Positions 1 through 9,569 are shown, counted from the stretch's first letter. The stretch is DNA of 64,000 nt from Synechococcus sp. UW179A (GCF_900473965.1 NZ_UCNJ01000005.1:1-64000); one strand, 5' to 3'. Numbers and translations are program-made. Notes: a model not told the origin generated them from the sequence alone.

Positions 1-75
1 GTAGACGCCGTGATCAACCGGCATGCCCATGAAACTAGGACACCAGTACTAGCCATGAACGCGAAAGGGCGCTGG

Positions 76-1203
76 TCAGAGAAGCTCGGCTGCACGCTCA
101 ATTGATCCAGCGCGGTAGAAGCGGCTGTAGCGGGCCCTGATCTGTTCCACTCCTGTTGAGGCCAACGTGGATACCGTCAGCTCATCCATGCCTGCTCGAA
201 GGCATCTGGCGATCATTGCGGACCTAAGCACCCTGCACTTCAGGACTTCTGCGGACTCCGGTGACACGGTGCGCTTGACCTGGGTGAAGACGTTGTTCAC
301 GAACTTGTTTGCCTGAGCGACCTGATCGTTCGTCGGTGCCTTATCGCAGGGCATCCAGAGGCCGTCCAGATCGTCCAGCAGGCCATCAAAGCCATCCTTC
401 AGGAGGTGCTTTTGCCAGAAGCCCCTGATCGTGGGCGTTGTTCTGATTTGTCGGTTGCGCTTGCTGTCCCAGGCCAGGACCTGATCGCCAACATCCTTCA
501 CGCCTTTGGCATTCATTGCCAGTGCAGTGGTCCCTCTGCAGCCAGTCGCAATGATCACGCCCACCAGCCATATCCATTCGGGTTGAGCCTTGCTGTCCAG
601 CAGTTCCTGATAGGCGGCCAGGATCGCTTCATCGCTCACCACTTCCACTAATGGCGGCTTGGCGGGCCTGAAATTCTCTTTGTCCTGGATTTCCAGCGGC
701 ACGTTGGCGGCTTTAGCCAGGAGCCTGCAGGCCTCGATCACCTCCCTGCGTTCACGCTTGCGGACATCGGTTTCAAGGATGCATTGCTTGAGCGTGGCGG
801 GTTGCAGCGGTAGCCCCCGTTCCTCCAAGTAGCTGGTGACGTGCTTCACCCAGCGAGCCTTCGCTTCCTCTGTTTGCTGCCGTAGGCCCCGTTCACTGAT
901 CTGTATCAGGACTTCACGCTCAATCGCCCGGAGACGGCCCATAGGGAGCACCCGCGTCTTCCTGTCGCCGCCAGTCATCAGGACGGGGACCAGTTCGATT
1001 GCCGCTTCCAGTGCCTCGAATTCGGATTTGGCTTTCGTAAGGGTGCGGGCGACGTTCGTCAGATCGGGCAATTGACCTACCAGCAAGAACTGCTCACCCT
1101 GCCCAGCGCCTCTATCCACACGCCTCAGGCGGAGCTTTGCGGCTTCCTCTGGCCACTTCGCACGGAGCTGATCTGTGAATGGCTTGAGGGGGAGCTGTGA
1201 CAT
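76..1203 (-). CDS. Divergent tyrosine recombinase (phage-integrase-like)
   Basis: 375 aa. The C-terminal half has the tyrosine recombinase layout: an Arg-I-like segment (TGCRGTTAL), a basic beta-hairpin-like stretch with Lys (WDSKRNRQIR), a box II helix (VLRSAMIARCLRAGM) and a terminal Tyr segment (RARYSRFY) near the C-terminus. The N-terminal half looks like a SAM-like core-binding region. The usual His of HxxR reads as Cys (CRVLR), and the usual GH before the Tyr is replaced (LASTG), so catalysis may be altered or lost. It is alone at the window edge with no other phage gene beside it. It could be the relic of an island to the left. The family call is fairly secure, activity is uncertain. 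Confidence 0.7.
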   Translation of the reverse strand: MSQLPLKPFTDQLRAKWPEEAAKLRLRRVDRGAGQGEQFLLVGQLPDLTNVARTLTKAKSEFEALEAAIELVPVLMTGGDRKTRVLPMGRLRAIEREVLIQISERGLRQQTEEAKARWVKHVTSYLEERGLPLQPATLKQCILETDVRKRERREVIEACRLLAKAANVPLEIQDKENFRPAKPPLVEVVSDEAILAAYQELLDSKAQPEWIWLVGVIIATGCRGTTALAMNAKGVKDVGDQVLAWDSKRNRQIRTTPTIRGFWQKHLLKDGFDGLLDDLDGLWMPCDKAPTNDQVAQANKFVNNVFTQVKRTVSPESAEVLKCRVLRSAMIARCLRAGMDELTVSTLASTGVEQIRARYSRFYRAGSIERAAELL

Positions 1204-1220
1204 GCACCCTTGGAATGTGA

Positions 1221-1242
1221 TGTACCGCTACTGTACCGCCAC
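1221..1242. repeat. Tandem 11-bp direct repeat upstream of the recombinase
   Basis: Two head-to-tail copies, TGTACCGCTAC then TGTACCGCCAC, differ at one base and end 18 bp from the recombinase start codon. An 11-bp period puts both copies on the same DNA face, which suits a protein-binding site (autoregulation or recombination arm site). Function is inferred. The rest of the 151-bp gap up to argB shows no gene. Confidence 0.5.
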
Positions 1243-1354
1243 TGGCTTTCAATCCTTAGAGGCGCCACAAAGATTCCCTGTTTCCATGGGGTGTTCCACA
1301 CGGTTTTACAGGGATTTATCGATTATTGAGCCGTTCGTGATTGGCGCCTAGCCC

Positions 1355-2212
1355 TCAGCTGCGTCCCACCACCATGGTGCCGATGCCAGCATCGGTGAAC
1401 ACTTCCAGCAGCAGGGCATGGGCGACGCGTCCATCCACGATGTGGGCAGCCGAAACTCCCTGGGCGAGAGCTCTGATACAACATTCGGTCTTGGGTGTCA
1501 TGCCCCCGGCCACCACACCCTCGTGAATCAGCTGCCTGGCTTCTGAAAGCTTCAGCTGACGGATCAGCGATCCCGGATCCTCGCGGTTGCGCAGGATGCC
1601 TGGTGTGTCCGTTAACAAAATCAGCTTCTCGGCTTGCAGGGCGGCGGCAACTTCGCCGGCCACGGTGTCGGCGTTGATGTTGTGGGCAACTCCATCGGGG
1701 TTTGCGGCCACGCTGGAGAGCACGGGCACATAACCACCCTCCAGCAGTGCTTCAAGCACGTCGGGATTGACCTTGGCCACATCGCCGACCATTCCGTGGC
1801 TGCCATCTCCCCAGGAGCGGGCTTCCACCAGGCTGCCGTCACTGCCGCTCAGGCCGACCGCTTTGGCGCCAAGTCGGTTGAGTCCGTTCACGATCTGTTT
1901 GTTGACTCGGCCAACTAGGACCATTTCCACCACGTCCATCGTTTCGTGGTCAGTCACTCGCAGACCATCCTTGAATTCAGGTGCGATGGCCAGTCGCTTC
2001 AACCAGTGATTGATTTCTGGCCCCCCGCCGTGCACAACAACTGGCTGGACTCCAACACTGCAGAGCAATGCCAGATCTCTGAACACGGCTGTTTGTAGCT
2101 CGGCATGGGCCATGGCCGCACCGCCGTACTTGACCACGATCCTGCGGCCTGCAAAGCGCTGGATATAAGGAAGAGCCTCACTCAAAACAGAGACTCTGAG
2201 GGCATCATCCAT
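1355..2212 (-). CDS. argB: Acetylglutamate kinase
   Basis: 285 aa, full length for the family. Phosphorylates N-acetyl-L-glutamate in the second step of arginine synthesis, in the cytosol. Visible motifs are the amino-acid-kinase phosphate loop with Lys28 and GG 30-31 (VVKYGGAAM), the substrate loop HGGGPEIN at 61-68, and [15 protein letters not shown], which helps form the nucleotide and substrate site. In cyanobacteria this enzyme is typically activated by PII and inhibited by arginine (family knowledge). Its start overlaps the end of the upstream DUF2854 gene by 8 bp, suggesting cotranscription. Confidence 0.97.
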   Translation of the reverse strand: MDDALRVSVLSEALPYIQRFAGRRIVVKYGGAAMAHAELQTAVFRDLALLCSVGVQPVVVHGGGPEINHWLKRLAIAPEFKDGLRVTDHETMDVVEMVLVGRVNKQIVNGLNRLGAKAVGLSGSDGSLVEARSWGDGSHGMVGDVAKVNPDVLEALLEGGYVPVLSSVAANPDGVAHNINADTVAGEVAAALQAEKLILLTDTPGILRNREDPGSLIRQLKLSEARQLIHEGVVAGGMTPKTECCIRALAQGVSAAHIVDGRVAHALLLEVFTDAGIGTMVVGRS

Positions 2213-2789
2213 TCGCCAGTTCTCCGGAGTCAGCTGGCTGATCGGATGTCGAAACGCCCACTGGCAGAAGAATCAGATCCAGTCGTTCTCCACTTAAAGG
2301 GGTGATTGTTGCCTCGAAGCCTTTGGCAAAAAAGCGGCTTAATCGGTCTCTTCGCTCCTGCCAAGTCTGTAAAGGAACGGCCTCACAGGCGAAACGCAGC
2401 CGCAGTCCGTAGTGACCGCTCTGAACGATCTCCTCGATTTCCAGCAGCTGAGGAGGGTTGTCTTCATCCCACAGTTTGAGCGATTCCAGAGAACTTTCCA
2501 GATGCGCTTTCTGGCCATAGCGCCAACGGGTGACATCGCCGAGAAGTTTCCCCAGTTCAGGAGTGGCCGCCTCACGTTCTCGCTTGAGTTGGGCTTTGGG
2601 CGTGATGCGCTTGGCTGGTGGTAATTCCGATGACTTCAAGGCCAGTCCACCCAGCAGGATTGGAATGCCGTAAAAAATGGTCGGAAGGCTCAAGTTGGCG
2701 GCGCCGGTGCCGTAGGCCACAGCACCCACCACGGTGAGCACACCTCCGGCGATGGTGACCAGGCTTCCTGGCGAGAGCAGATCGTTCAT
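2205..2789 (-). CDS. DUF2854 membrane protein
   Basis: 194 aa from the ATG at 2789. A longer frame up to 3005 exists but its extra N-terminus is Pro/Ala-rich and not family-like. Two hydrophobic segments at about residues 9-27 and 35-51 precede a soluble domain. The pattern matches the DUF2854 family of cyanobacteria and plastids, whose role is unknown. The gene overlaps argB by 8 bp, so the two are probably one transcript, but nothing in it suggests an arginine function. Confidence 0.8.
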   Translation of the reverse strand: MNDLLSPGSLVTIAGGVLTVVGAVAYGTGAANLSLPTIFYGIPILLGGLALKSSELPPAKRITPKAQLKREREAATPELGKLLGDVTRWRYGQKAHLESSLESLKLWDEDNPPQLLEIEEIVQSGHYGLRLRFACEAVPLQTWQERRDRLSRFFAKGFEATITPLSGERLDLILLPVGVSTSDQPADSGELANG

Positions 2790-2857
2790 GCGGCATTGGA
2801 AGTGGCGCCATTCTGACCGTGCGGGGTTCAGGATGGATGGGCCTGCGGCCGCAGTTG

Positions 2858-3076
2858 ATGGACAGCACCCGATCGCATGACCAGGATCAGAACTCGACGG
2901 AGGATGCAGCTGTGCTGATTCAGCAGCTTGAGCAGGACAGGGCCTGGTTGCTGGAACAGATTGACCGGGGACGATGGCAGGAGTTCCGCCTGGACCTGGC
3001 TGCACTCGAGCGTGAGCTTGGCCAGCTGTTGCAGCGAGCCTCAGAGCAGTTCAGTTCCGGCACCGATCAGCGCTGA
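2858..3076 (+). CDS. Small conserved-type hypothetical protein
   Basis: 72 aa from the ATG at 2858 (an in-frame ATG at 2819 would overlap the divergent promoter space). Sequence is acidic and helical, with heptad-like Leu spacing (LIQQLEQDRAWLLEQI, LAALERELGQLL), so a short coiled coil is likely. No domain recognised. It sits between the divergent DUF2854 gene and the convergent ssb, 16 bp from the end of ssb. Confidence 0.6.
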   Translation: MDSTRSHDQDQNSTEDAAVLIQQLEQDRAWLLEQIDRGRWQEFRLDLAALERELGQLLQRASEQFSSGTDQR

Positions 3077-3092
3077 ATCGATTGCTCTGTTT

Positions 3093-3545
3093 TCAGAACG
3101 GAATGTCGTCAGTGTCGGGAACCAGCGGAGCGGTGTTCCACTGCGCTGCAGGCTCTTTCGCAGGCGCAGGAGCCGCCGCCGCTTCAGTCCGTTTGGCAGG
3201 AACAGCAGCTACAGGTTGGGCCTGAGCCGTGGCACCGGCTCCTGCTGTCAGCGGGTGCAGTCGGGCGAGTGTGAATTCAGCACGTTTTTCCTTAGTGCCG
3301 TCCTGACGGGGCACCGTGTTCATCCGCAGCCTGCCCTCGATCAGCAGACGCTGGCCCACCTGCACGCGATTCTGCAGGTCTTGGGCGAGGTTGCCCCATC
3401 CCACCACCTTCAGTTGGCCCCTGGGGTCATCGGGACGCAAGGCATCAAAACCAACCTCCATTTCAGCAATAGGTGTCTGATTGTCTTGGGTGTATCGCAG
3501 GGTGGGAGCCTGTAGAACATCCACCTCAAGTACGCAGTGATTCAT
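3093..3545 (-). CDS. ssb: Single-stranded DNA-binding protein
   Basis: 150 aa. Residues 1-105 form an OB-fold typical of SSB (VVGWGNLAQDL, GQRLLIEGRLRMN). An Ala/Pro-rich linker follows, and the protein ends in the acidic tip DTDDIPF that recruits replication and repair partners. It is somewhat shorter than E. coli SSB, as usual in cyanobacteria. Its 5' end lies 29 bp from the divergent cobK start, so the promoters must overlap. Confidence 0.93.
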   Translation of the reverse strand: MNHCVLEVDVLQAPTLRYTQDNQTPIAEMEVGFDALRPDDPRGQLKVVGWGNLAQDLQNRVQVGQRLLIEGRLRMNTVPRQDGTKEKRAEFTLARLHPLTAGAGATAQAQPVAAVPAKRTEAAAAPAPAKEPAAQWNTAPLVPDTDDIPF

Positions 3546-3574
3546 CCTCGGCCTGGTCGGTGAGCGCCATCCTG

Positions 3575-4399
3575 ATGCACCGCTGGCGGAATCGCCAGAA
3601 CCATGTGCTGGTCTTTGCTGGAACCGGTGAAGGACCAGCGATCGCCAGGACTCTGCTGGAGTCCGGTCACCGCGTCAGTATCAGCGTTGTCAGTGCAGCT
3701 GGGGCAAGGGCTTACTCCGCCATGCATCTGGATGACCTGCATGTGGGACCGTTCCCCTCTCAGCAATCTCTCGAGGAACACCTGGCGGCGCTGGGCGTGA
3801 CGTTTGTTCTGGATGCGACCCATCCCTTCGCCCTGCAGATCAGTGCCCAACTCCGTTTGGTCTGCTCCATTCTCAATCTGCCGCTGCTTCGATTCGAGCG
3901 GCCTGACCATGACATGTCGGATCAATTAGTGCTTTCAACAGTTGCTGATCTCTCGGATTGTGCACTTTCGGGCCACCGTCTGCTTCTTGCCGTCGGAGCC
4001 CGGCAGCTGGCCGCCGCCGCGACGGCAGCGAGGCTGGCAGGAGCCTCTGTTCACGCCAGGGTTCTTCCCACGCCTGAAGCTATCCGCCAGGCAGGTCTTG
4101 CGGGCTTGTACGGCGAGCGATTGGCCGTGTTGAGACCTGGAACCGGGGATCGCATCGGGGGATTGGAAGCTGCGTTATGTCGCCGCTGGCAGATCACCGA
4201 TGTGCTCTGTCGTCAGTCGGGGGGGGCTGCCGATCAACTTTGGAGTGATCTGGCCCGTCGCCACTCCATTCGGCTCTGGAAGTTGAAACGACCTAACCCG
4301 GTGCCCAACGTTGACGTGGTTTATAGCGTGAGCCAGTTGTGTCGACAGCTGGATGACCATGTCAACGGACCTGAGTTTGGTCCTCACCACGGAGGCTGA
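3575..4399 (+). CDS. cobK: Precorrin-6A/cobalt-precorrin-6A reductase
   Basis: 274 aa from the ATG at 3575. The longer frame from 3473 would run antisense into ssb. Reduces the precorrin-6A ring with NADPH in cobalamin synthesis. Motifs: N-terminal FAGTGEG nucleotide loop, the CobK signature DATHPFALQIS, and a C-terminal half ending in the DVLCRQSGG-type segment. Size is usual (about 250-270 aa). It overlaps cutA by 47 bp in another frame, an unusually deep same-strand overlap. Confidence 0.88.
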   Translation: MHRWRNRQNHVLVFAGTGEGPAIARTLLESGHRVSISVVSAAGARAYSAMHLDDLHVGPFPSQQSLEEHLAALGVTFVLDATHPFALQISAQLRLVCSILNLPLLRFERPDHDMSDQLVLSTVADLSDCALSGHRLLLAVGARQLAAAATAARLAGASVHARVLPTPEAIRQAGLAGLYGERLAVLRPGTGDRIGGLEAALCRRWQITDVLCRQSGGAADQLWSDLARRHSIRLWKLKRPNPVPNVDVVYSVSQLCRQLDDHVNGPEFGPHHGG

Positions 4400-4730
4400 C
4401 CAGATCAAGGCTGGAGCCCTCGCTGAGCAGTTGATCACGCTCCGTTTAGCGGCCTGTGTCAGCTTGATGCCAGTGCAGTCTTGCTATCGCTGGAAGGGGG
4501 AGATTGAGCGTTCGCAGGAAGTGCAGCTGCTGATTAAAACGAGCTCTCAACGCCTGGAGCAGCTGATTTCAGGTCTTGAGGCCCTGCATAGTTATGCCAC
4601 GCCCGAAATTCTCCACCTGCCAGCTCAGGCTGGAGACGCCTATGCGGCATGGGCGCTAGGTGCTCTCAATCCAGATGCTCCTTCATCAGCTCAGGAAGAG
4701 AGACCAGGGAGCGAGCACCCAGCTGGGTGA
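4353..4730 (+). CDS. cutA: Divalent-cation tolerance protein CutA
   Basis: 125 aa; the start may instead be the ATG at 4359. CutA is a small trimeric ferredoxin-like-fold protein linked to metal tolerance, with no firm biochemical role. Conserved features: AACVSLMPVQSCYRWKGEI and EVQLLIKTSSQRLEQL, then YATPEILHLPA. The C-terminal tail from about residue 105 is not family-like, and its 65 bp lie antisense to the end of the convergent PfkB gene. Confidence 0.9.
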   Translation: MTMSTDLSLVLTTEADQIKAGALAEQLITLRLAACVSLMPVQSCYRWKGEIERSQEVQLLIKTSSQRLEQLISGLEALHSYATPEILHLPAQAGDAYAAWALGALNPDAPSSAQEERPGSEHPAG

Positions 4731-5685
4731 CGATTTGACCAGCGCAAAGAGCTCCCAGCTGACCGCAGCGCTCTAGTGAATCGCCCTGGGTGAAGGCATG
4801 CAGAAATCCTCCGGCGTAGAGATCACCGGCACCGGTGGTGTCAACGAGTTCGCCGAGCCCGTAGATGCCGATGTCCCAGCGCTGATCTCCGCTGAGCACA
4901 ACCGATCCATCGCTTCCGCGAGTGACTGCCGTCACCGAGCAACAACCGCGTACCTTCTCGATTGCGGTGTCGAAGTCTTTCGTTTGATACAAGGCTTTGA
5001 TCTCCACTTCATTGGCGAACAGGACATCGACATGACCGTTCACTAGTTCGAGAAAGCTTTCCCTGTGGCGATCCACGCAGAAGCCGTCGGAGAGGGAGAG
5101 AGAGACTTTCCCTCCTGCCGCACGGCAAGCTTCCGCTGCGGCGATGAAGGCCCGCTTGGCTGCAGGGCTGTCCCACAGATAGCCCTCCAGATAGAGCACT
5201 TTTGTTTCCTCGACCATGGAGAGATCAAGATCCTCCGGCTCAAGCTGTGTTGATGCTCCGAGGAAAGTGCACATCGTCCGCTCTGCGTCGGGCGTCACAT
5301 AGATGAGACAGCGTGCAGTGGTGGCGCCGGTGGTTGCCGAGGGTGTCTCAAACCTGGTTCCCACTGCACGAATGTCGTGGCTGAAGATCGATCCGAGCTG
5401 GTCATCACGCACTCGACCGATAAACCCTGTTCGCCCGCCAAGCTGAGCGATGCCGACCATGGTGTTGGCTACTGATCCGCCGGATGTTTCCAGCCCAGGA
5501 CCACTCGATGTGTAGAGAGCTTCCGCCTGCTGTTCATCGATCAGGCACATTCCCCCTTTCTGCAGACCGTGCTCACTGAGAAAACCGTCCTTGGTCTGGA
5601 CCAGCACGTCAACAATGGCGTTGCCGATTCCCACCACATCCAAGGAGGCGTTGGGCTGGAAACGGGAGGAATCGGCCATGAACAA
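4666..5685 (-). CDS. PfkB-family carbohydrate/adenosine kinase
   Basis: 339 aa; start at 5685, or 5679 (MADSS). Ribokinase-fold kinase: N-terminal substrate region GIGNAIVDVLV, the GGSVANTMVGIAQLGG glycine-rich stretch, and the ATP/catalytic motif DTTGAGDLYAGGFL near residue 290. Length and the N-terminal pattern fit proteins usually labelled adenosine kinase in marine Synechococcus, but substrate cannot be settled from sequence. It lies 48 bp downstream of purA on the same strand, so a purine salvage role would fit the context. Confidence 0.85.
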   Translation of the reverse strand: MFMADSSRFQPNASLDVVGIGNAIVDVLVQTKDGFLSEHGLQKGGMCLIDEQQAEALYTSSGPGLETSGGSVANTMVGIAQLGGRTGFIGRVRDDQLGSIFSHDIRAVGTRFETPSATTGATTARCLIYVTPDAERTMCTFLGASTQLEPEDLDLSMVEETKVLYLEGYLWDSPAAKRAFIAAAEACRAAGGKVSLSLSDGFCVDRHRESFLELVNGHVDVLFANEVEIKALYQTKDFDTAIEKVRGCCSVTAVTRGSDGSVVLSGDQRWDIGIYGLGELVDTTGAGDLYAGGFLHAFTQGDSLERCGQLGALCAGQIVTQLGARSLVSLPELMKEHLD

Positions 5686-5733
5686 ACTTGTGTTGACTGC
5701 GGCAGTCTTACGCCCTGATGGGATTTGCCGGAA

Positions 5734-7053
5734 TCAGGCGCTGAGAAGCGCCCGTTTTGGACCGTGGATCGGATCCTCAACAACAATGGTTTGATCGCGA
5801 CCGGCACCCAGTGACACGATGGCGATCGGGACCTCCATTAGATCGGCCAGGAAGCGCAGGTACGCCATGGCTTTCTCGGGAAGATCCTCAAGGGTGCGGC
5901 ATTCAGCGGTGGAACACTGCCAGCCCGGGAGCGTCTCGAAAATCGGTTGACAGCGGGCGAATGCTTCTGCACAGGAAGGAAAGTGTTCGATCCTTTCCCC
6001 ATCAAGCTCATAGGCCACACAAACCTGAAGTTCGTCGAGTTCGTCCAACACATCGAGTTTGGTGACGGCCAGGCAATCCAGGCCGTTCACGCCAACTGCA
6101 TAGCGTCCGATCACACCGTCGAACCAGCCACAGCGCCGGCGTCGGCCGGTTGTGGTGCCGAACTCGCCACCCCGGTCGCAGAGATGATCGTTGAGGCTGC
6201 CATCGAGTTCGGTGGGGAAGGGCCCCTCTCCCACTCTGGTTGTGTAGGCCTTGGCCACGCCGATCACTCGGTCGATCAGGGTCGGTCCCACGCCAGCCCC
6301 AATGCAGGCCCCTCCTGACACAGGGTTAGAAGAGGTGACGTAGGGATAGGTGCCGTGGTCGAGGTCGAGCAGAGTTCCCTGTGCGCCCTCGAAGAGAATA
6401 TTTTTACGGTCGCGTGCCGCCTGGTGAATCTCCCGTGTGCAGTCCACTACATGGGGTGCCAGTCGTTTGCCGTAGGCCAGATATTCACTGATCACCGCTT
6501 CCGCATCGAGCGGTTCCACGTGGTAGATGGTCTGCAGAAGCTGGTTTTTCTCATTCAAAGGGCCTTCAAGACGATCGCGCAGACGCGCTTCGTCCAGAAG
6601 GTCGATCACGCGGATTCCACTTCTTTGGGATTTGTCCGCGTAGGTCGGACCGATGCCCCGCCCTGTGGTGCCGATGCGTCGATCGCCGCGCTGCTTCTCA
6701 ATCGCCTGGTCGAGCAGACGGTGGTAAGGCATGGTCACATGCGCTGTTGAGGAGAGCTTCAGCCCGGCGATGTCGATCCCGTTCTCGATCAGCATGTCGA
6801 GTTCGCCGAGCATCACTTTGGGATCGACGACGGTTCCTGAGCCGATCAAGCAAACGGTATCGGGATAGAGAATTCCAGAGGGAATCAGGTGAAGCTTCAG
6901 AACCTGATCGTCCACAACGATCGTGTGGCCAGCGTTGACGCCCCCCTGATAGCGAACGACGACATCAGCGGAACGGCTGAGGAGATCTGTGATCTTTCCC
7001 TTCCCTTCGTCACCCCACTGCGCACCGATGACGACAACATTGGCCAAAGACAC
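5734..7053 (-). CDS. purA: Adenylosuccinate synthase
   Basis: 439 aa, full length. Makes adenylosuccinate from IMP, Asp and GTP, the first committed step to AMP. The GTP loop GDEGKGK is at 14-20, the catalytic His is in NAGHT near residue 43, and [11 protein letters not shown] and the C-terminal [11 protein letters not shown] are present. The 117-bp gap upstream, shared with the end of psb27, shows no gene. The PfkB kinase follows on the same strand. Confidence 0.97.
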   Translation of the reverse strand: MSLANVVVIGAQWGDEGKGKITDLLSRSADVVVRYQGGVNAGHTIVVDDQVLKLHLIPSGILYPDTVCLIGSGTVVDPKVMLGELDMLIENGIDIAGLKLSSTAHVTMPYHRLLDQAIEKQRGDRRIGTTGRGIGPTYADKSQRSGIRVIDLLDEARLRDRLEGPLNEKNQLLQTIYHVEPLDAEAVISEYLAYGKRLAPHVVDCTREIHQAARDRKNILFEGAQGTLLDLDHGTYPYVTSSNPVSGGACIGAGVGPTLIDRVIGVAKAYTTRVGEGPFPTELDGSLNDHLCDRGGEFGTTTGRRRRCGWFDGVIGRYAVGVNGLDCLAVTKLDVLDELDELQVCVAYELDGERIEHFPSCAEAFARCQPIFETLPGWQCSTAECRTLEDLPEKAMAYLRFLADLMEVPIAIVSLGAGRDQTIVVEDPIHGPKRALLSA

Positions 7054-7170
7054 CGCGGCCCGAAGCCGCCATTCTGCACAATCCGGAACTATCTCAGATC
7101 TACCTGCCTGAGGTCAAAGAGAGTTGCGAAATTGTGATTGGATCTTGAGAAGCCTTGTGGGTTCTTGAGC

Positions 7171-7593
7171 TCAGGTGCCTCGAAGAGCGGCTTTTTCGGC
7201 TTTGCTCAGCTCTTTTTCGACGCGAGTGCGCAGGGCTTCTGGCACGGGGCGATTGGTGTAGGTGTTGTAGTGACCCTGCAGAGAATTTAGAGCCGTCTGC
7301 ATCGTGGTGAAGGAGCTGAGACCATTCACGCGTGATTTTGGACGATACCTCGACATGTAGTCATTGATGAGGTCGTGGGCTTCCTTTTCTGAGGCCTGCA
7401 ATCCTTCAGCATCGGAGGGGAGTGAAAGCGTGGTCTGCAGCGAATGAACAACTGCCACTGTGTCTTCGACGTAGTCTCCCGTCATGGTCGAAACGGAGTC
7501 GCCGCAGGCGGTAAGCAACAAAGAGAGACCCAGGCATAGGGCCAGCGTGAACCCCCTGAGTTGGCGGCTGAGGCGTTGCAGCGCTATTCGCAT
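7171..7593 (-). CDS. psb27: Photosystem II assembly lipoprotein Psb27
   Basis: 140 aa. Signal peptide with lipobox LTAC (Cys30), so lumenal and lipid-anchored. The mature four-helix domain has Psb27 hallmarks: GDYVEDTVAVVHSLQTTL, a central YRPKSRV segment and a final helix ending in ALRTRVEKELSKAEKAAL. It assists CP43 and Mn-cluster assembly and PSII repair (family knowledge). It follows proS on the same strand with a 38-bp gap that holds a 6-bp inverted repeat (AAAGTT/AACTTT at 7601-7617). Confidence 0.95.
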   Translation of the reverse strand: MRIALQRLSRQLRGFTLALCLGLSLLLTACGDSVSTMTGDYVEDTVAVVHSLQTTLSLPSDAEGLQASEKEAHDLINDYMSRYRPKSRVNGLSSFTTMQTALNSLQGHYNTYTNRPVPEALRTRVEKELSKAEKAALRGT

Positions 7594-7631
7594 GGCAGGA
7601 AAAGTTTGACGAACTTTAAGGCGGTGCAGCT

Positions 7632-9422
7632 CTAAAGCAGCGGGCGAACCTTGACGGCCTCGAGCACAGAGGTCATTGCGTCCTGATGCGACATGGTGTT
7701 GTTGGAGCGGGTGGATCGTTCCACGACCTCGACTCGGCCGGATTCGGCTTCGCGACCCACAACGATGCGCCAGGGGATTCCGATCAGATCGGCATCCTTG
7801 AATTTGACTCCCGCTCGTTCACTGCGGTCATCGAAGAGTGCATCGACCCCTTTGGATTGAAGCGATCCGTAGAGAGACTCTCCCAGAGCTAACTGTGTGT
7901 CGTCCTGAACGTTCGCGACAACAACAATCACCTGAAAGGGCGCAATGCTCACGGGCCAGCAGATCCCCGCGTCATCGTGATGCTGTTCAACTGCCGCTTG
8001 GGCGAGGCGAGAGATGCCAATGCCGTAGCAACCCATCAGCAGCGAAGCCTGTTTGCCGTCCTTGTCGGTGAAACGGGCCTCGAGCGCGTCGGAGTATTTG
8101 CTTCCAAGTTGGAAGATGTGGCCCACTTCGATGCCCCTGCGCTCCTCGAGAATCTGCTCTTGGTTGTGGAGAGACCGATCTCCGGCCTTGGCATTGCGGA
8201 GATCAGCTCGGATCTGTTCCGGCATTGAGGACCACGTTGCCCCCCAGCGATGCTGGTCTGAGACGTTGGCGCCGCAGACAAACCGCTCAACATCCAGGGC
8301 GGTTGGGTCCGCTAGGCGTTCAAAACGGTTTTCCCAGCTTCGGGCACCCTGCAACGAGCTGTCTTCAAGGTGCGGCCCAATGGCGCCGAAGGGTAGGGGC
8401 TTGAGCCCCTGTTGCCGGAGCTGCTCGGGGGTGATCGGAGCAATTTCCAGTGCAGAGGATCCCAGTCGCTGGGTCACGGCATTGGTCAACTTGACCTCAT
8501 TCAGTTCCTGGTCGCCACGCAGGCTGACCAGCAGCGGTTGTTCTCGACCATCGTCCAAGCGGGCCAGGAGCGCCAGCACCTTGACGGTTTGACAAGGGGA
8601 GAGGTTGTTGGCAGAGCAGAGATCCTCAATCGACGCCTGATGAGGCGTATCGAAGAGTCGTTCCTCACCCGGCGGCAAAGCTTCCGCTGGGGATGGATGC
8701 GACACCGCTTTTTCCTGATTGGCGGCGTAGGCCCCGTCGGGCGTGGAGAGGATGAGGTCTTCCCCCGCATTCGCTATCACCATGAATTCCTGGGAAGCGG
8801 CTCCTCCAATGGCGCCGCTGTCGGCGTCTACACCAACGGCATTGAGACCGCAGCGCTTGAAGATGCGGGCATAAGCCCCGGCCATCAATGCATAGGTCTG
8901 CTCCAGATCCGCTGCTTCGGAATGGAAGGAGTAGGCGTCTTTCATGATGAATTCCCGACTGCGCATTAGCCCGAAACGGGGTCTGATCTCATCGCGGAAC
9001 TTGGTCTGAATCTGATAAAGCGTGACCGGCAGCTGTTTGTAGGAGCGCAGCAGCTCTCCAGCGAGTTCTGTAACCACTTCTTCATGGGTAGGACCGAGGC
9101 CCACACGCCGGCCCTGGCGATCCTCCAGGTGAAACATGATGCCCTCGCCGGCGGTGTAGCCCTGCCATCGACCGCTGCGTTCCCATGGTTCGGCAGGTTG
9201 AAGTTGCGGCAGCAGTGTTTCAAGTGCACCGAGGCTGTCAAGCTCCTCACGAACGATCGTGCTGATCTTGCGCAGCACGCGCCACATCAAGGGGAGGTAG
9301 GCGTAAAGACCCGGTCCAACACGTCTGATGTAACCACCACGAACAAGTAATTGATGCGATGGAATTTCAGCGTCTGCGGGCACGTTCCTCAACGTCACCA
9401 GCGACAGGCGGGAGACGCGCAT
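7632..9422 (-). CDS. proS: Prolyl-tRNA synthetase, bacterial type with editing insertion
   Basis: 596 aa, close to the usual bacterial length. Class II synthetase: motif 1/2 region (GLGPTHEEVVTELAGE, FRDEIRPRFGLMRSREFIMKDAYSFH), an insertion domain at about 240-400 for misacylated-tRNA editing, then the motif 3 region LMGCYGIGISRL and the anticodon-binding domain. Divergent from the HTH gene at 9570. The 147-bp gap between them contains CTGAG-T-CTCAG at 9517-9527 but no gene. Confidence 0.97.
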   Translation of the reverse strand: MRVSRLSLVTLRNVPADAEIPSHQLLVRGGYIRRVGPGLYAYLPLMWRVLRKISTIVREELDSLGALETLLPQLQPAEPWERSGRWQGYTAGEGIMFHLEDRQGRRVGLGPTHEEVVTELAGELLRSYKQLPVTLYQIQTKFRDEIRPRFGLMRSREFIMKDAYSFHSEAADLEQTYALMAGAYARIFKRCGLNAVGVDADSGAIGGAASQEFMVIANAGEDLILSTPDGAYAANQEKAVSHPSPAEALPPGEERLFDTPHQASIEDLCSANNLSPCQTVKVLALLARLDDGREQPLLVSLRGDQELNEVKLTNAVTQRLGSSALEIAPITPEQLRQQGLKPLPFGAIGPHLEDSSLQGARSWENRFERLADPTALDVERFVCGANVSDQHRWGATWSSMPEQIRADLRNAKAGDRSLHNQEQILEERRGIEVGHIFQLGSKYSDALEARFTDKDGKQASLLMGCYGIGISRLAQAAVEQHHDDAGICWPVSIAPFQVIVVVANVQDDTQLALGESLYGSLQSKGVDALFDDRSERAGVKFKDADLIGIPWRIVVGREAESGRVEVVERSTRSNNTMSHQDAMTSVLEAVKVRPLL

Positions 9423-9569
9423 GACAGGAAGTTATAGAGAGGGCAAGGAAGCTATCACCGCCAAGAAAACGGTCGATCCGGGAACTGTCACTTTTGCTGT
9501 GATCGATGCTGGCGTCCTGAGTCTCAGCTGCTATGTTCTGCGAAATCCAAACTGTCCCAGCGCTGTCTC

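Noticed and set aside
1-75. Possible gene or att site left of the recombinase
   Set aside because: Only 75 bases are visible, with no tRNA fold, no repeat matched elsewhere in the window and no frame of note.
1222-1236. NtcA-like GTA...TAC in the tandem repeat
   Set aside because: Spacer is 9 nt, not the 8 nt required by the NtcA consensus.
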